DNA from: a virus
IMG/VR virus record: IMGVR_UViG_3300032116_001468
Coordinates: 1 to 21,871 of that record
Strand: one strand, 5' to 3'
Length of the DNA: 21,871 nucleotides
Made by a program: the position numbers and the translations under genes. The notes beneath the pieces are model-generated. The model did no database searches, was not told the DNA's origin, and saw only the letters and a program-made list of their open reading frames with translations. This document shows, piece after piece, positions 14,428 to 20,451 of the stretch (position 1 is its first letter; the number at the start of each line of letters is the position of its first letter).

Positions 14428-15161
14428 ACATAATTTACAATGAAGATTGTTTAGACACTATGAAATCTATGGATGATAACTCTATAGATTTAACTATTAC
14501 ATCTCCACCTTATGACTCACTTAGAGTTTACAATGGATACTCTTTTGATTTTGAAAATACATCTAAAGAACTGTATCGCATTACTAAACAAGGTGGTGTA
14601 TTGGTATGGATAGTAGGAGATGAAACTGTAAAGGGCAGTGAGACTGGCACATCTTTTAGGCAAGCACTTGGATTAAAGGAAGCAGGCTTTAACTTGCACG
14701 ATACTATGATTTGGCGCAAAACAAATCCAATGCCTAAGTTCAAGCACAAGCGATACTCTTGTGTCTTTGAGTATATGTTTGTCTTATCTAAAGGACAACC
14801 TAAAACTTTTAATCCTTTAATGCAACCTAATAAAAGAGCTGGTGAACTTTATGATTACACAGCTAAACTAAAAACTACAGGTAAAGTAAGACAGAAAAAA
14901 ACATTCAATATAAATAGTGAAAGATACCGAGATAACATATGGGAGATAGCTGTTGCAAGAAATGACACCGATCATCCTGCTGTTTTTCCTGAGGCTTTAG
15001 TATCAGATCACATATTATCTTGGAGCAATGAAGGTGATATTGTTTATGATCCTTTTATGGGATCAGGAACTACTGCTATTGCCGCTAAAAAACTAGGCAG
15101 AAACTACATAGGTAGTGAGATCAGTCAAGAGTACTGTGCCATTGCAGCGAGCAGGATATAA
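14418..15161 (+). CDS. beta-class DNA methyltransferase (N4-cytosine or N6-adenine)
   Basis: A 247-residue enzyme from TTG 14418 (overlapping the sigma-like gene by 10 bases). Motif IV (TSPPYDSL, about 28-35) precedes motif I (DPFMGSGTT, about 217-225), the order of beta-class enzymes with a target-recognition segment between. SPPY is frequent in N4-cytosine enzymes but also occurs in N6-adenine ones. It transfers methyl from S-adenosylmethionine to DNA. The next gene overlaps by one base and looks nuclease-like, so a modification or self-protection role is likely. Confidence 0.9.
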   Translation: MAINIIYNEDCLDTMKSMDDNSIDLTITSPPYDSLRVYNGYSFDFENTSKELYRITKQGGVLVWIVGDETVKGSETGTSFRQALGLKEAGFNLHDTMIWRKTNPMPKFKHKRYSCVFEYMFVLSKGQPKTFNPLMQPNKRAGELYDYTAKLKTTGKVRQKKTFNINSERYRDNIWEIAVARNDTDHPAVFPEALVSDHILSWSNEGDIVYDPFMGSGTTAIAAKKLGRNYIGSEISQEYCAIAASRI

Positions 15162-15553
15162 TGGATATCTTAAGAGAGTCTGAATTATTTGATTACTTAA
15201 GAGAGTTTCACTTCTCTGATCTGAGTAAGAGTGAAGATGAGTTTGATAGTTTTGATTGCGTAAGTATGGAACATAAGATGTTTATTGAATTGAAATCTAG
15301 GAAGACACACTATGACGATCTGTTAATAGAGGAACATAAGTACTCCTCTCTCATAATGGCGGCTGGTATCAGGTCCCTTACTCCCTGGTATATCAACTCC
15401 ACACCTAACGGCATCTGGGGGTTTAATCTCTCCAAACTCCCAATGCCTAAGTGGGAGGACAAGTGGCTACCTATTACTACTGAGTTTGCTAATAAGAAGA
15501 GCAGGTCTAAGCCTGTTGGTTATTTAAATATAAAAGATGGAGAAGAGTTTTGA
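15161..15553 (+). CDS. PD-(D/E)XK-like small protein coupled to the methyltransferase
   Basis: A 130-residue protein; ATG overlaps the methyltransferase stop (TAATG). FDSFDCV followed by MFIELKSRKTHYDDLLIEEHKY gives a D...E-x-K arrangement typical of PD-(D/E)XK nucleases, then an Ile/Leu-rich strand and helices. It is small for a restriction enzyme. It could be a specificity or repair nuclease working with the methylase, or an inactive relative. Catalytic assignment is tentative. Confidence 0.6.
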   Translation: MDILRESELFDYLREFHFSDLSKSEDEFDSFDCVSMEHKMFIELKSRKTHYDDLLIEEHKYSSLIMAAGIRSLTPWYINSTPNGIWGFNLSKLPMPKWEDKWLPITTEFANKKSRSKPVGYLNIKDGEEF

Positions 15554-15717
15554 TCTACGAATATAGATGCAACACCTGTAATCTAATTAAGTCTGTTGAA
15601 AGGTCTATCTATGATGATGAGAATATTCCTCTCTGCTGTGGTGATCTCGCTGTGCGGGTTTATGCTTCTCCTCCTGTAAGTTTTAGAGGTAGTGGCTTCT
15701 ACACCACCGATAAATAA
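15550..15717 (+). CDS. FmdB-like zinc ribbon protein
   Basis: A 55-residue protein from TTG 15550, whose start overlaps the previous stop (TTGA). IYEYRCNTC at residues 2-10 and RGSGFYTTD at 46-54 match the FmdB ribbon family, which usually reads IYEY.C..CG ... CP.CG ... GSGFY.TD. The second metal site here is adjacent cysteines (C29, C30) rather than C-x2-C, so zinc binding may be altered. Function in phages is unknown. It is the last plus-strand gene before the terminators. Confidence 0.75.
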   Translation: MIYEYRCNTCNLIKSVERSIYDDENIPLCCGDLAVRVYASPPVSFRGSGFYTTDK

Positions 15718-15734
15718 TTGTGCTACATTTATAA

Positions 15735-15761
15735 AAATGTGCTACAATTATTTCATACCCC
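15735..15761 (+). promoter_or_regulatory. conserved TACAAT element upstream of a terminator, copy 2
   Basis: The same block as at 4341-4367. Here TGC-TACAAT (15740-15748) is an extended -10-like sequence, and TGTGCTACA is repeated 19 bases upstream (15719-15727 and 15738-15746). It runs into the hairpin arm at 15757. Confidence 0.45.
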
Positions 15762-15788
15762 TTCGGTTCCTATCCCGAAGGGGTTTCT
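15757..15788 (+). terminator. rho-independent terminator, plus-strand unit
   Basis: ACCCCTTCGG (15757-15766), an 8-base loop, CCGAAGGGGT (15775-15784), then TTTCT. A 10-bp perfect stem ends the replication module. Confidence 0.85.
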
Positions 15789-15796
15789 AATTAGAG

Positions 15797-15831
15797 AAGC
15801 CCCGCAGGAAATGAACAAAACTGCGGGGCTT
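15797..15831 (-). terminator. terminator of the leftward operon
   Basis: AAGCCCCGCAG (15797-15807) pairs with CTGCGGGGCTT (15821-15831) over a 13-base loop. Read on the minus strand it follows the methylase stop at 15860 and exits into CTTCTCT. It faces the terminator at 15757, separating the two converging units. Confidence 0.75.
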
Positions 15832-15859
15832 ATTGTCCCTAGGAAGGAAGGGAACTCTA

Positions 15860-16495
15860 TTATATCAGATCTAAAATCTGTGTGCCAATTTCTTTAGTAT
15901 AAATAGGTGGTATAGCTTCAACTAACTCACCCCATATCATCCAATCAATTCCCATTGCTTCTCTTGCTTGTTCAATACTCTTAGCAGTATGACCGCCGTT
16001 AGGTATCTCATCTCTCATAGAACCATAGATACCAACTGGTTTGCCTTGTTCCTTATGATTACAAACAGATCCTTTTAATTGTAGATTGCTCTCAAATAAT
16101 CTGTGCCTTCTAACCTTTAATCCAAAGGATGAACCACACATCTGTATTGGGTTAATAAGTGGTGAGCCTGGTACATTCTCAATAACATAAGGCCTACCAC
16201 TTGCTATCAAAGCCTCTCTAGTTTGCGGTATTAAATCTATCTTATCTGTTGATTTACCTTGAGCATTGCGTAGGTGTTGAGTAATGCTATGCGTTTGGCA
16301 GGGTGGACTAGCAGCTATTACATCAAAGGATTTAAGGAACTCCATATCCTTCATAAGTTCTAAGCAGTCAGCCTGAATAAACTTAAAGGGGTAGCGTTTC
16401 TGTTTCTTGATATCTACCCCTACTACCTCAAAGCCTGCTAACTGGTAGCCTTTACTAGCACCACCAGCTTTGCAGTATAGGTCAAGTAGTTTCAA
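15860..16495 (-). CDS. C5-cytosine DNA methyltransferase, short phage type
   Basis: A 211-residue enzyme from TTG 16495, directly after the preceding stop. Motif I is DLYCKAGGASKGY (5-17), motif IV ASPPCQ with catalytic C66, motif VI E106-N-V and motif VIII VRRHRLFE (128-135). Motif X-like IPPIYTKEIGTQI closes the protein. It is about two-thirds the length of bacterial Dcm enzymes, with a small recognition region. It methylates DNA at carbon 5 of cytosine, probably against host restriction. Last gene of the leftward operon. Confidence 0.9.
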   Translation of the reverse strand: MKLLDLYCKAGGASKGYQLAGFEVVGVDIKKQKRYPFKFIQADCLELMKDMEFLKSFDVIAASPPCQTHSITQHLRNAQGKSTDKIDLIPQTREALIASGRPYVIENVPGSPLINPIQMCGSSFGLKVRRHRLFESNLQLKGSVCNHKEQGKPVGIYGSMRDEIPNGGHTAKSIEQAREAMGIDWMIWGELVEAIPPIYTKEIGTQILDLI

Positions 16496-16918
16496 TTAGT
16501 AGTAGTTGTTTCTAAGGAAGAACTTATACGCCTTGCAAGGAGAGCCGTAGCGAGAGTCAATGTATTTAAGACCTCGTAGGATTTGATATTCGCTTCGGTG
16601 ATCTTTCTCTCTAAGGAGCTGAGCAATTCCGTAAGCACTTGATCCTCTTTGGTTCTTTGCGTAGTTATCAAACCTGCTCTCACGGGTCCAAAGGGACTTA
16701 AGGCAGACCCACTCTCTCCCTCTCCAGTCCCAACCAGCCGAAGCGTACTCTTGTGCGAGCTTTCTATTACGATCCTTTTCATCTTTTGTTGCCTTCCTAT
16801 TCTCTATAACTCCATTTGGTATTTGTTTTACTATTGGTGTTGATAACTTACCTTCTGCGAAAACGACTAGACTTAGTGTTGCCAGCGATATCAAGCCATT
16901 TCTTACCCATATCTTCAT
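16496..16918 (-). CDS. secreted lytic transglycosylase-like (SLT) protein
   Basis: A 140-residue protein with an N-terminal signal or anchor (KIWVRNGLISLATLSLVVFA) and a lysozyme-like transglycosylase domain from about 65: LWTRESRFDNYA with catalytic E80, SSAYGIAQLL at 93-102, and GLKYIDSRYGSPCKAYKF. C72 and C128 could form a disulphide outside the cell. Such enzymes cut peptidoglycan glycan strands. It is far from the lysis cassette and in the presumed early operon. The signal-peptide part overlaps the upstream gene by 71 bases in another frame. Confidence 0.85.
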   Translation of the reverse strand: MKIWVRNGLISLATLSLVVFAEGKLSTPIVKQIPNGVIENRKATKDEKDRNRKLAQEYASAGWDWRGREWVCLKSLWTRESRFDNYAKNQRGSSAYGIAQLLREKDHRSEYQILRGLKYIDSRYGSPCKAYKFFLRNNYY

Positions 16919-17069
16919 CAGAGTTCATCTCCTCCTCTAAGTAGGTGCGATAAACATTTGGGTAATCTCTACTCAAACGAGCCAACGCCCTATCCCTTGC
17001 TCTACGATAGTTTCTTTTACGAACGGCTTGTGCCTTCGCTACTTCTGTTCTTCTCTCTACAGTTCCCAT
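16848..17069 (-). CDS. small basic protein, unknown
   Basis: A 73-residue Arg-rich protein: RKRNYRRARDRALARLSRDY is followed by an acidic EEEMNSDEDMGKKWLDIAG and a basic tail. Start ATG 17069 is preferred because it overlaps the upstream stop (TAATG) and has GGAG close by; ATG 17078 adds three residues. Similar Arg-rich small proteins occur in actinophages; a nucleic-acid contact is plausible. No domain recognised. Confidence 0.7.
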   Translation of the reverse strand: MGTVERRTEVAKAQAVRKRNYRRARDRALARLSRDYPNVYRTYLEEEMNSDEDMGKKWLDIAGNTKSSRFRRR

Positions 17070-17332
17070 TAACTCCATCTATCTACGCAATTAGCAATAG
17101 TAGCAAGGACAATAGGCGTAATCTCTATGAACTCCATAGTTAATTTAGCCTCTTCCTCTGTCGTTTCATACTGTCCCACCCAAACCTTACTGTCTGGAGG
17201 GCTACTACGATACCATTTAATAGCCTCTAGGACATCTTCTCCGCCCCATATAGCTATCCCTTGAGCATCTGATACCTCATAGAATACAACATTAACCTTG
17301 CCCCTTCTGGGCAGTTGTAATACATCTTTCAT
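17069..17332 (-). CDS. 87-residue protein, unknown
   Basis: Start overlaps the upstream stop (ATGA). It is mixed alpha/beta: KVNVVFYEVSDAQGIAIWGG, a helix EDVLEAIKWYRSS, KVWVGQYET, then a C-terminal helix. No family recognised. Retained in the chain of overlapping genes. Confidence 0.65.
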   Translation of the reverse strand: MKDVLQLPRRGKVNVVFYEVSDAQGIAIWGGEDVLEAIKWYRSSPPDSKVWVGQYETTEEEAKLTMEFIEITPIVLATIANCVDRWS

Positions 17333-17499
17333 TTGTTCGCCATCTCTCTCTTTACTCTCTCGTTCTCACAATTTACACAGGTATCTGACTTATACTCTGC
17401 CCTATCAAACTCAACAGCGCAGGTATCGCAGTTAATTAACTCCTCATAGCCTCCATTATAGGCGTAGTCATCTCCGAATAGGTAGCGTGGCTCGCTCAT
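17329..17499 (-). CDS. zinc-ribbon microprotein, 56 residues
   Basis: Start ATG 17499 is chosen: it has AGGAG five bases upstream and overlaps the previous stop (ATGA); a longer frame from 17544 lacks these. Two CxxC pairs (INCDTCAVEF and DTCVNCENERVKR) form a zinc ribbon. The N-terminus is Tyr/Gly-rich. One of six small CxxC or CxC proteins encoded in a row. Confidence 0.75.
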   Translation of the reverse strand: MSEPRYLFGDDYAYNGGYEELINCDTCAVEFDRAEYKSDTCVNCENERVKREMANK

Positions 17500-17654
17500 A
17501 TACTCTCCTCTATAACTACCTTGTTGATTAGACAAGCTCGGCATATAGCGTGGGTTAGATCGCTATACCATTTACCAACTACTTGATTGCAGTAATCGCA
17601 GGTAATGGTGTCGCCCTCTCCCTCAGTGAACTCATACCCTTTCATCTCACTCAT
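17496..17654 (-). CDS. zinc-ribbon microprotein, 52 residues
   Basis: Start and stop overlap both neighbours by four bases (ATGA). C19-x2-C22 (ITCDYCNQVV) and C38-x2-C41 (AICRACLINK) with H35 between resemble a small treble-clef or ribbon finger. The N-terminus is acidic and Gly-rich. Unknown function. Confidence 0.72.
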   Translation of the reverse strand: MSEMKGYEFTEGEGDTITCDYCNQVVGKWYSDLTHAICRACLINKVVIEESI

Positions 17655-17785
17655 ATAGAGTTCTCTTTCTCGCGTTCAGTTGCCTGATCCATCAAGCAAT
17701 TATCGCAGGCATATCCTCCGTCATAGTTGTTATACCAATCAGGGTTTGCAATCTCCCACCCACAAAACTTGCAGATAGATTTCAT
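17651..17785 (-). CDS. zinc-ribbon microprotein, 44 residues
   Basis: Two CxxC pairs: C5-x2-C8 (SICKFCGWEI) and C28-x2-C31 (YACDNCLMDQ), separated by an Asn/Tyr/Gly-rich loop. The tail is charged (ATEREKENSI). Overlaps both neighbours by four bases (ATGA). GGAGG-like AAGGAG lies upstream. No family recognised. Confidence 0.72.
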   Translation of the reverse strand: MKSICKFCGWEIANPDWYNNYDGGYACDNCLMDQATEREKENSI

Positions 17786-17922
17786 TTACTTAACTCCTTC
17801 CTCTCTTTTGTTAGTTGTATTAGTCTTTCAGCTGAACTTGTTATCTCTCTCATATAGCTTAGGCAATCACACTCGCTTATTGGTACTAGGTGATCGCCAC
17901 ATATTGCTGGTGTATAGGCCAT
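17782..17922 (-). CDS. 46-residue Cys-containing microprotein
   Basis: C8, H11, C18 and C20 in the first half could bind one metal (PAICGDHLVPISECDCL). A charged helix follows (MREITSSAERLIQLTKERKE). Start overlaps the upstream stop by one base (TAATG), with GGGGAGAG before it. Unknown function. Confidence 0.65.
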   Translation of the reverse strand: MAYTPAICGDHLVPISECDCLSYMREITSSAERLIQLTKERKELSK

Positions 17923-18005
17923 TACTCTCCCCTTTCATAGCACTTATAGCAGGTATATCCTGATACATCTTGATCTAAGTTATCGCAATTGCAATCTTTA
18001 CTCAT
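17922..18005 (-). CDS. 27-residue Cys-rich microprotein
   Basis: C5-x-C7 and C19-x2-C22 in only 27 residues (SKDCNCDNLDQ and YTCYKCYERGE) make a minimal zinc-binding unit. Start overlaps the upstream stop (TAATG) and the stop overlaps the next start in the same way. Chance frames rarely show both features. Confidence 0.62.
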   Translation of the reverse strand: MSKDCNCDNLDQDVSGYTCYKCYERGE

Positions 18006-18271
18006 TACTTTCCCTCCCAAGTGAGGTCATCAAGGTACCATTGAAAACTCATACCGCCGTATTCATCTTGGTTCCAATTTACTACCCAATCAGGTGTTTT
18101 ATTAGGCACCTGCCAGTAGATTTCATAGCCATTAAACTCATCCCAAAATAGAGTGAGTTCATAACTGTTGCCCTCATACTCAAAGCGGATATATCTTTTC
18201 CAAGCGGTATCCTCGTGGCTTGAACCCTTAATCACTATCTCACTTTCTAAGTGTTGCTTCATCTTACTCAT
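18005..18271 (-). CDS. 88-residue acidic, Trp-rich protein
   Basis: Start ATG 18271 is chosen over 18319 because it overlaps the upstream stop (ATGA) and follows GGAGAGGGAG. It is beta-rich with seven Trp (KRYIRFEYEGNSYELTLFWD, then YEIYWQVPNKTPDWVVNWN). No family recognised. It may be a small binding protein. Confidence 0.68.
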   Translation of the reverse strand: MSKMKQHLESEIVIKGSSHEDTAWKRYIRFEYEGNSYELTLFWDEFNGYEIYWQVPNKTPDWVVNWNQDEYGGMSFQWYLDDLTWEGK

Positions 18272-18402
18272 TTCGCTAACTCCCTCTCCATTAGTTGTTG
18301 ATAGTGGTCGTTCCACCATAACTTAGCGTTATCACTTATCTCAGCACTCCACCACAAGTTAGTGAGGGCTTCGTTTATCTCTTTTAATTCTTTACTCGCC
18401 AT
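18268..18402 (-). CDS. 44-residue Trp-rich microprotein
   Basis: Starts at ATG 18402 (a second ATG at 18405 is in frame), preceded by GAGGAGGAG. Two WW pairs (TNLWWSAE and AKLWWNDHY) lie in a likely amphipathic helix. It overlaps the upstream gene by 11 bases and the next by four. Unknown. Confidence 0.6.
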   Translation of the reverse strand: MASKELKEINEALTNLWWSAEISDNAKLWWNDHYQQLMERELAK

Positions 18403-18466
18403 CATTCTCCTCCTCGTGTTCGTAGTATTCTCCGCAAAAATCACATTGGATTAACAGATCATTCAT
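18392..18466 (-). CDS. 24-residue CxxC microprotein
   Basis: A minimal frame with C8-x2-C11 (IQCDFCGEYYEHEEE) and H17. Start overlaps the upstream stop (TAATG), and AAGGAGG lies upstream. It could bind one metal with H17 and acidic residues or act as a dimer. Its GAGGAGGAG also serves as ribosome binding site of the next gene. Confidence 0.5.
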   Translation of the reverse strand: MNDLLIQCDFCGEYYEHEEENDGE

Positions 18467-18561
18467 TACTCTTCCTCCTTATCGTGCTCTAAACTATGGG
18501 TAAGAGCTTCACTCAGAGTTGCAAAGTATTCAAAACAGATATCGCACACTCTTGTAGTCAT
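18466..18561 (-). CDS. single C2H2 zinc-finger microprotein, 31 residues
   Basis: C6-x2-C9-x12-H22-x3-H26 is exactly the spacing of a classical C2H2 finger, with Phe13 at the conserved hydrophobic position and Leu20 near the second. The tail is acidic (EHDKEEE). Such fingers are common in eukaryotes and rare in bacteria and phages. Start overlaps the upstream stop (TAATG) and GGGAG lies upstream. It could bind nucleic acid or protein. Confidence 0.62.
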   Translation of the reverse strand: MTTRVCDICFEYFATLSEALTHSLEHDKEEE

Positions 18562-19013
18562 TACTCTCCCTCCTTTTCATCTTTAAGATCTTCCTTTACT
18601 ATTTGCCAATTCCCTGCCTCGTGCCATAACTCATCAAGGGATAAAGTAAAGGCATATTTGAACCACTTATCCGCCCCCAATTTATTGATTAGATCTTGCT
18701 CTTCCTGTTCCATCTCATCATAAAGATCCCAAAATCTCATCACTAGATCTTTATAGTCATTTAGAATTGAATTAGTTTTTTCTATAACTTCATTTCTTAT
18801 ATTGTTTTTTTCTTCAAAGCGCATTGACTCAAGGCTCTTGATGTTGAAATTTAATTCTTCACCATCAAACTTAAGTAAGGCGTAAGAGATTGCGTTCTCT
18901 GCAGTATCAAAATCACCCTGAAAGAAATCGCCCCCTCTCTCCTGTATTTCCCACTTATCAATGCCACCAGGTGAGCAGGAATACTCAACCTCGTAGATGT
19001 CTAGATCTTTCAT
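18561..19013 (-). CDS. 150-residue acidic helical protein, unknown
   Basis: AGGAGA precedes ATG 19013. The N-terminus is beta-like (YEVEYSCSPGGIDKWEIQER), then an acidic helical part with FWDLYDEMEQEEQDLINKLG and a C-terminal Trp helix. Strongly acidic overall. First gene of the continuous overlapping chain; the promoter should lie between 19014 and 19158. No family recognised. Confidence 0.7.
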   Translation of the reverse strand: MKDLDIYEVEYSCSPGGIDKWEIQERGGDFFQGDFDTAENAISYALLKFDGEELNFNIKSLESMRFEEKNNIRNEVIEKTNSILNDYKDLVMRFWDLYDEMEQEEQDLINKLGADKWFKYAFTLSLDELWHEAGNWQIVKEDLKDEKEGE

Positions 19014-19083
19014 TTATTCTCCTATCAGTAATTAAGGTAGAGCGTTCGCTCTCCCTCTCTCCCACTTGTAAGTAGGATACCAC

Positions 19084-19112
19084 GCCATCATCCCCCATAT
19101 GCAGATGATGGC
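19084..19112. repeat. 9-bp inverted repeat, candidate operator
   Basis: GCCATCATC (19084-19092) and GATGATGGC (19104-19112) are a perfect dyad with an 11-base spacer, in the leader of the microprotein operon. No T-run follows on either strand, so a terminator is unlikely. Confidence 0.5.
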
Positions 19113-19144
19113 ATAGAAAACCACTTAAAAATAGCTGACCGATA

Positions 19145-19151
19145 TGTCCGA
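19145..19151 (+). promoter_or_regulatory. TGTCCGA half-site
   Basis: One copy of the motif repeated in the control region at 20242-20572, here upstream of the microprotein operon and close to the 19084 dyad. It may be a site for the same regulator. Confidence 0.35.
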
Positions 19152-19158
19152 TTTTTTT

Positions 19159-19305
19159 CTATCCGCAAACCTCCAAACTTCCTATGCAATACCCGCCTCC
19201 ATTCCACCATAAGCGGGAGCTAATTAAGTAAAGGGCGACAAGTGTGGAGATCCAGAAGACAATTCTCACGCCTCTCCTTACCTTGTAATAAGTCTTAGAT
19301 CTCAT
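19159..19305 (-). CDS. 48-residue single-pass membrane protein
   Basis: From ATG 19305: a basic N-terminus (RSKTYYKVRRGVR), one membrane segment (IVFWISTLVALYLISS), then WW and a Gly/Cys-containing tail. It overlaps the upstream gene by 11 bases. No clear ribosome binding site, so coupling is assumed. Longer in-frame starts would overlap the neighbour fully. Confidence 0.5.
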   Translation of the reverse strand: MRSKTYYKVRRGVRIVFWISTLVALYLISSRLWWNGGGYCIGSLEVCG

Positions 19306-19507
19306 CATCTGTATAAACCACCTTTCCATTCTCATCCAATAATTGAGCAGTTGAGATGAAGATTTCCTCGCCATCAGTAAGGCCCTCTTCATCAAAATCT
19401 GAGCCGCTCATCTTGGAGGCAATTAACATTGCCTCTGCTTTGCTATCTGCCTCAATCTCAGATTGCACATCAATCTTCACAATCCCGTGAACTAAATACC
19501 TTGCCAT
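19295..19507 (-). CDS. 70-residue acidic protein, unknown
   Basis: Start ATG 19507 is preferred, with AAGGATAGGAAG upstream. A beta strand (ARYLVHGIVKIDVQSEIEAD) followed by SKAEAMLIASKM resembles the small phage fold with an EAdskeEA helix (DpnD/PcfM-like), then an acidic end. Function unknown. Confidence 0.65.
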   Translation of the reverse strand: MARYLVHGIVKIDVQSEIEADSKAEAMLIASKMSGSDFDEEGLTDGEEIFISTAQLLDENGKVVYTDDEI

Positions 19508-19553
19508 CTTCCTATCCTTCCCACTCTTCCCGATTTGAGAGAGTGCCACCGCC

Positions 19554-19567
19554 CACCCGTAAGGGTG
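19554..19567. repeat. short hairpin between genes
   Basis: CACCC, loop GTAA, GGGTG. It lies in the 82-base gap between the ArdA-like stop and the next start on the minus strand. No T-run; it may pause polymerase or stabilise RNA ends. Confidence 0.35.
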
Positions 19568-19589
19568 AGCGATAGCCCGCCATCAAGCC

Positions 19590-19967
19590 TTATAAATTGC
19601 GGAATACATATCCATTACTGGACCAGTAATCGGTCATAAATAGATCACGGGCGAACTTGTTGTAGTCAAAATAGATCTGACCCATTTCTGGGAGATCTGG
19701 GATGATAGTTTCATCTGCCAAATTATCGGCAAACTCTTGCTCACTATTCCATTCACCGCAGTAGGAGTCTTGAAAGTCTGAAATCCAATTCTCCCATTCT
19801 TCCCACTTGTAATAAGTGGGAGAGTTATCCACCCACGCGGATAAAGCGGCGTAATAAGTATCTGGGCAGTGTGTCCAATTATTCAGTACTACGATCTCGT
19901 TCATATAATCATTTTTTAGACAAGTATCGCATCCACTTGTCCGATCTCCTAAGTGAACTGTGGTCAT
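19590..19967 (-). CDS. ArdA-like antirestriction protein, shortened
   Basis: A 125-residue, strongly acidic protein. The C-terminal two thirds match the ArdA pattern: WVDNSPTYYKWEEWENWI, then DFQDSYCGEWNSEQEFADNL, then YFDYNKFARDLFMTDYW with final GYVF. ArdA proteins mimic DNA and block type I restriction. Typical ArdA is about 165 residues, so one N-terminal part seems reduced; instead there is an H/C-rich start (HLGDRTSGCDTC). Second gene of the leftward unit, where an early antirestriction protein would be expected. Start overlaps the upstream stop (TAATG). Confidence 0.78.
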   Translation of the reverse strand: MTTVHLGDRTSGCDTCLKNDYMNEIVVLNNWTHCPDTYYAALSAWVDNSPTYYKWEEWENWISDFQDSYCGEWNSEQEFADNLADETIIPDLPEMGQIYFDYNKFARDLFMTDYWSSNGYVFRNL

Positions 19968-20143
19968 TATTTGATCCTTTCAATTTTGTAGGTTGCATCT
20001 TTTGTTGTATAAGTTTCTGGTTCATTATTTTGATCATATGGCTCATCTATTTGTAGTAATAGATGCCCCTCCAAATTACTTATTTCTTCATTAGATAGAT
20101 CTTTATCTGTTGAGAATGTGATCTCTATTCTGTAGTCGGTCAT
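19967..20143 (-). CDS. 58-residue protein, first gene of leftward operon
   Basis: ATG 20143 follows AGGAG. A beta strand (TDYRIEITFSTDKDL), a helix and an acidic loop, then YKIERIK at the end. The stop overlaps the ArdA-like start (TAATG). No family recognised. First gene downstream of the leftward promoter. Confidence 0.65.
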   Translation of the reverse strand: MTDYRIEITFSTDKDLSNEEISNLEGHLLLQIDEPYDQNNEPETYTTKDATYKIERIK

Positions 20144-20241
20144 TTGTATCTCCTATCAATATGAGGGCGGGATTGCTCTCATTGGTGTAATGGTAAGGGA
20201 TGATCCCCCATCTATGCAACTACATTTTGAGAGTGTCCCAA

Positions 20242-20309
20242 AGCTCGGACATATGGTATATAGCTGACATTTACTATCAAATGGAACAGCTCGGACAAAT
20301 CGGACAGCT
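20242..20309. promoter_or_regulatory. left operator cluster (AGCTCGGACA repeats)
   Basis: AGCTCGGACA occurs identically at 20242-20251 and 20288-20297, and TCGGACA again at 20300-20306, nine bases after the previous one. The two AGCT-flanked sites straddle the leftward promoter. Confidence 0.6.
20253..20280 (-). promoter_or_regulatory. leftward promoter
   Basis: On the minus strand TTGATA (20280-20275), 16 bases, TACCAT (20258-20253). It faces the operon starting at 20143 and lies between two TCGGACA sites. Confidence 0.45.
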
Positions 20310-20451
20310 GAAATTGAATTAGATTTGGATCGGATCGGGATCTAAATCTGCAATTCAAAACAGTTTATTAAATTAGATAGGGCTGAGAGTGTGCCCGATG
20401 GGGAGCAAGCCTTCACACCTTTACCAATACAGCACAGAGCGGGCAGGGGGT

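Noticed and set aside
16492-16782. 96-residue minus-strand frame inside the transglycosylase gene
   Set aside because: Shadow of the SLT gene, which has clear catalytic motifs in the other frame.
17329-18561. CRISPR array or tandem DNA repeat
   Set aside because: Repeated CxxC motifs are at protein level only; no regularly spaced identical DNA repeats.
19938-19944. TGTCCGA inside the ArdA-like gene
   Set aside because: It falls in coding sequence near the gene start and may be there by chance, so it was not counted as an operator.
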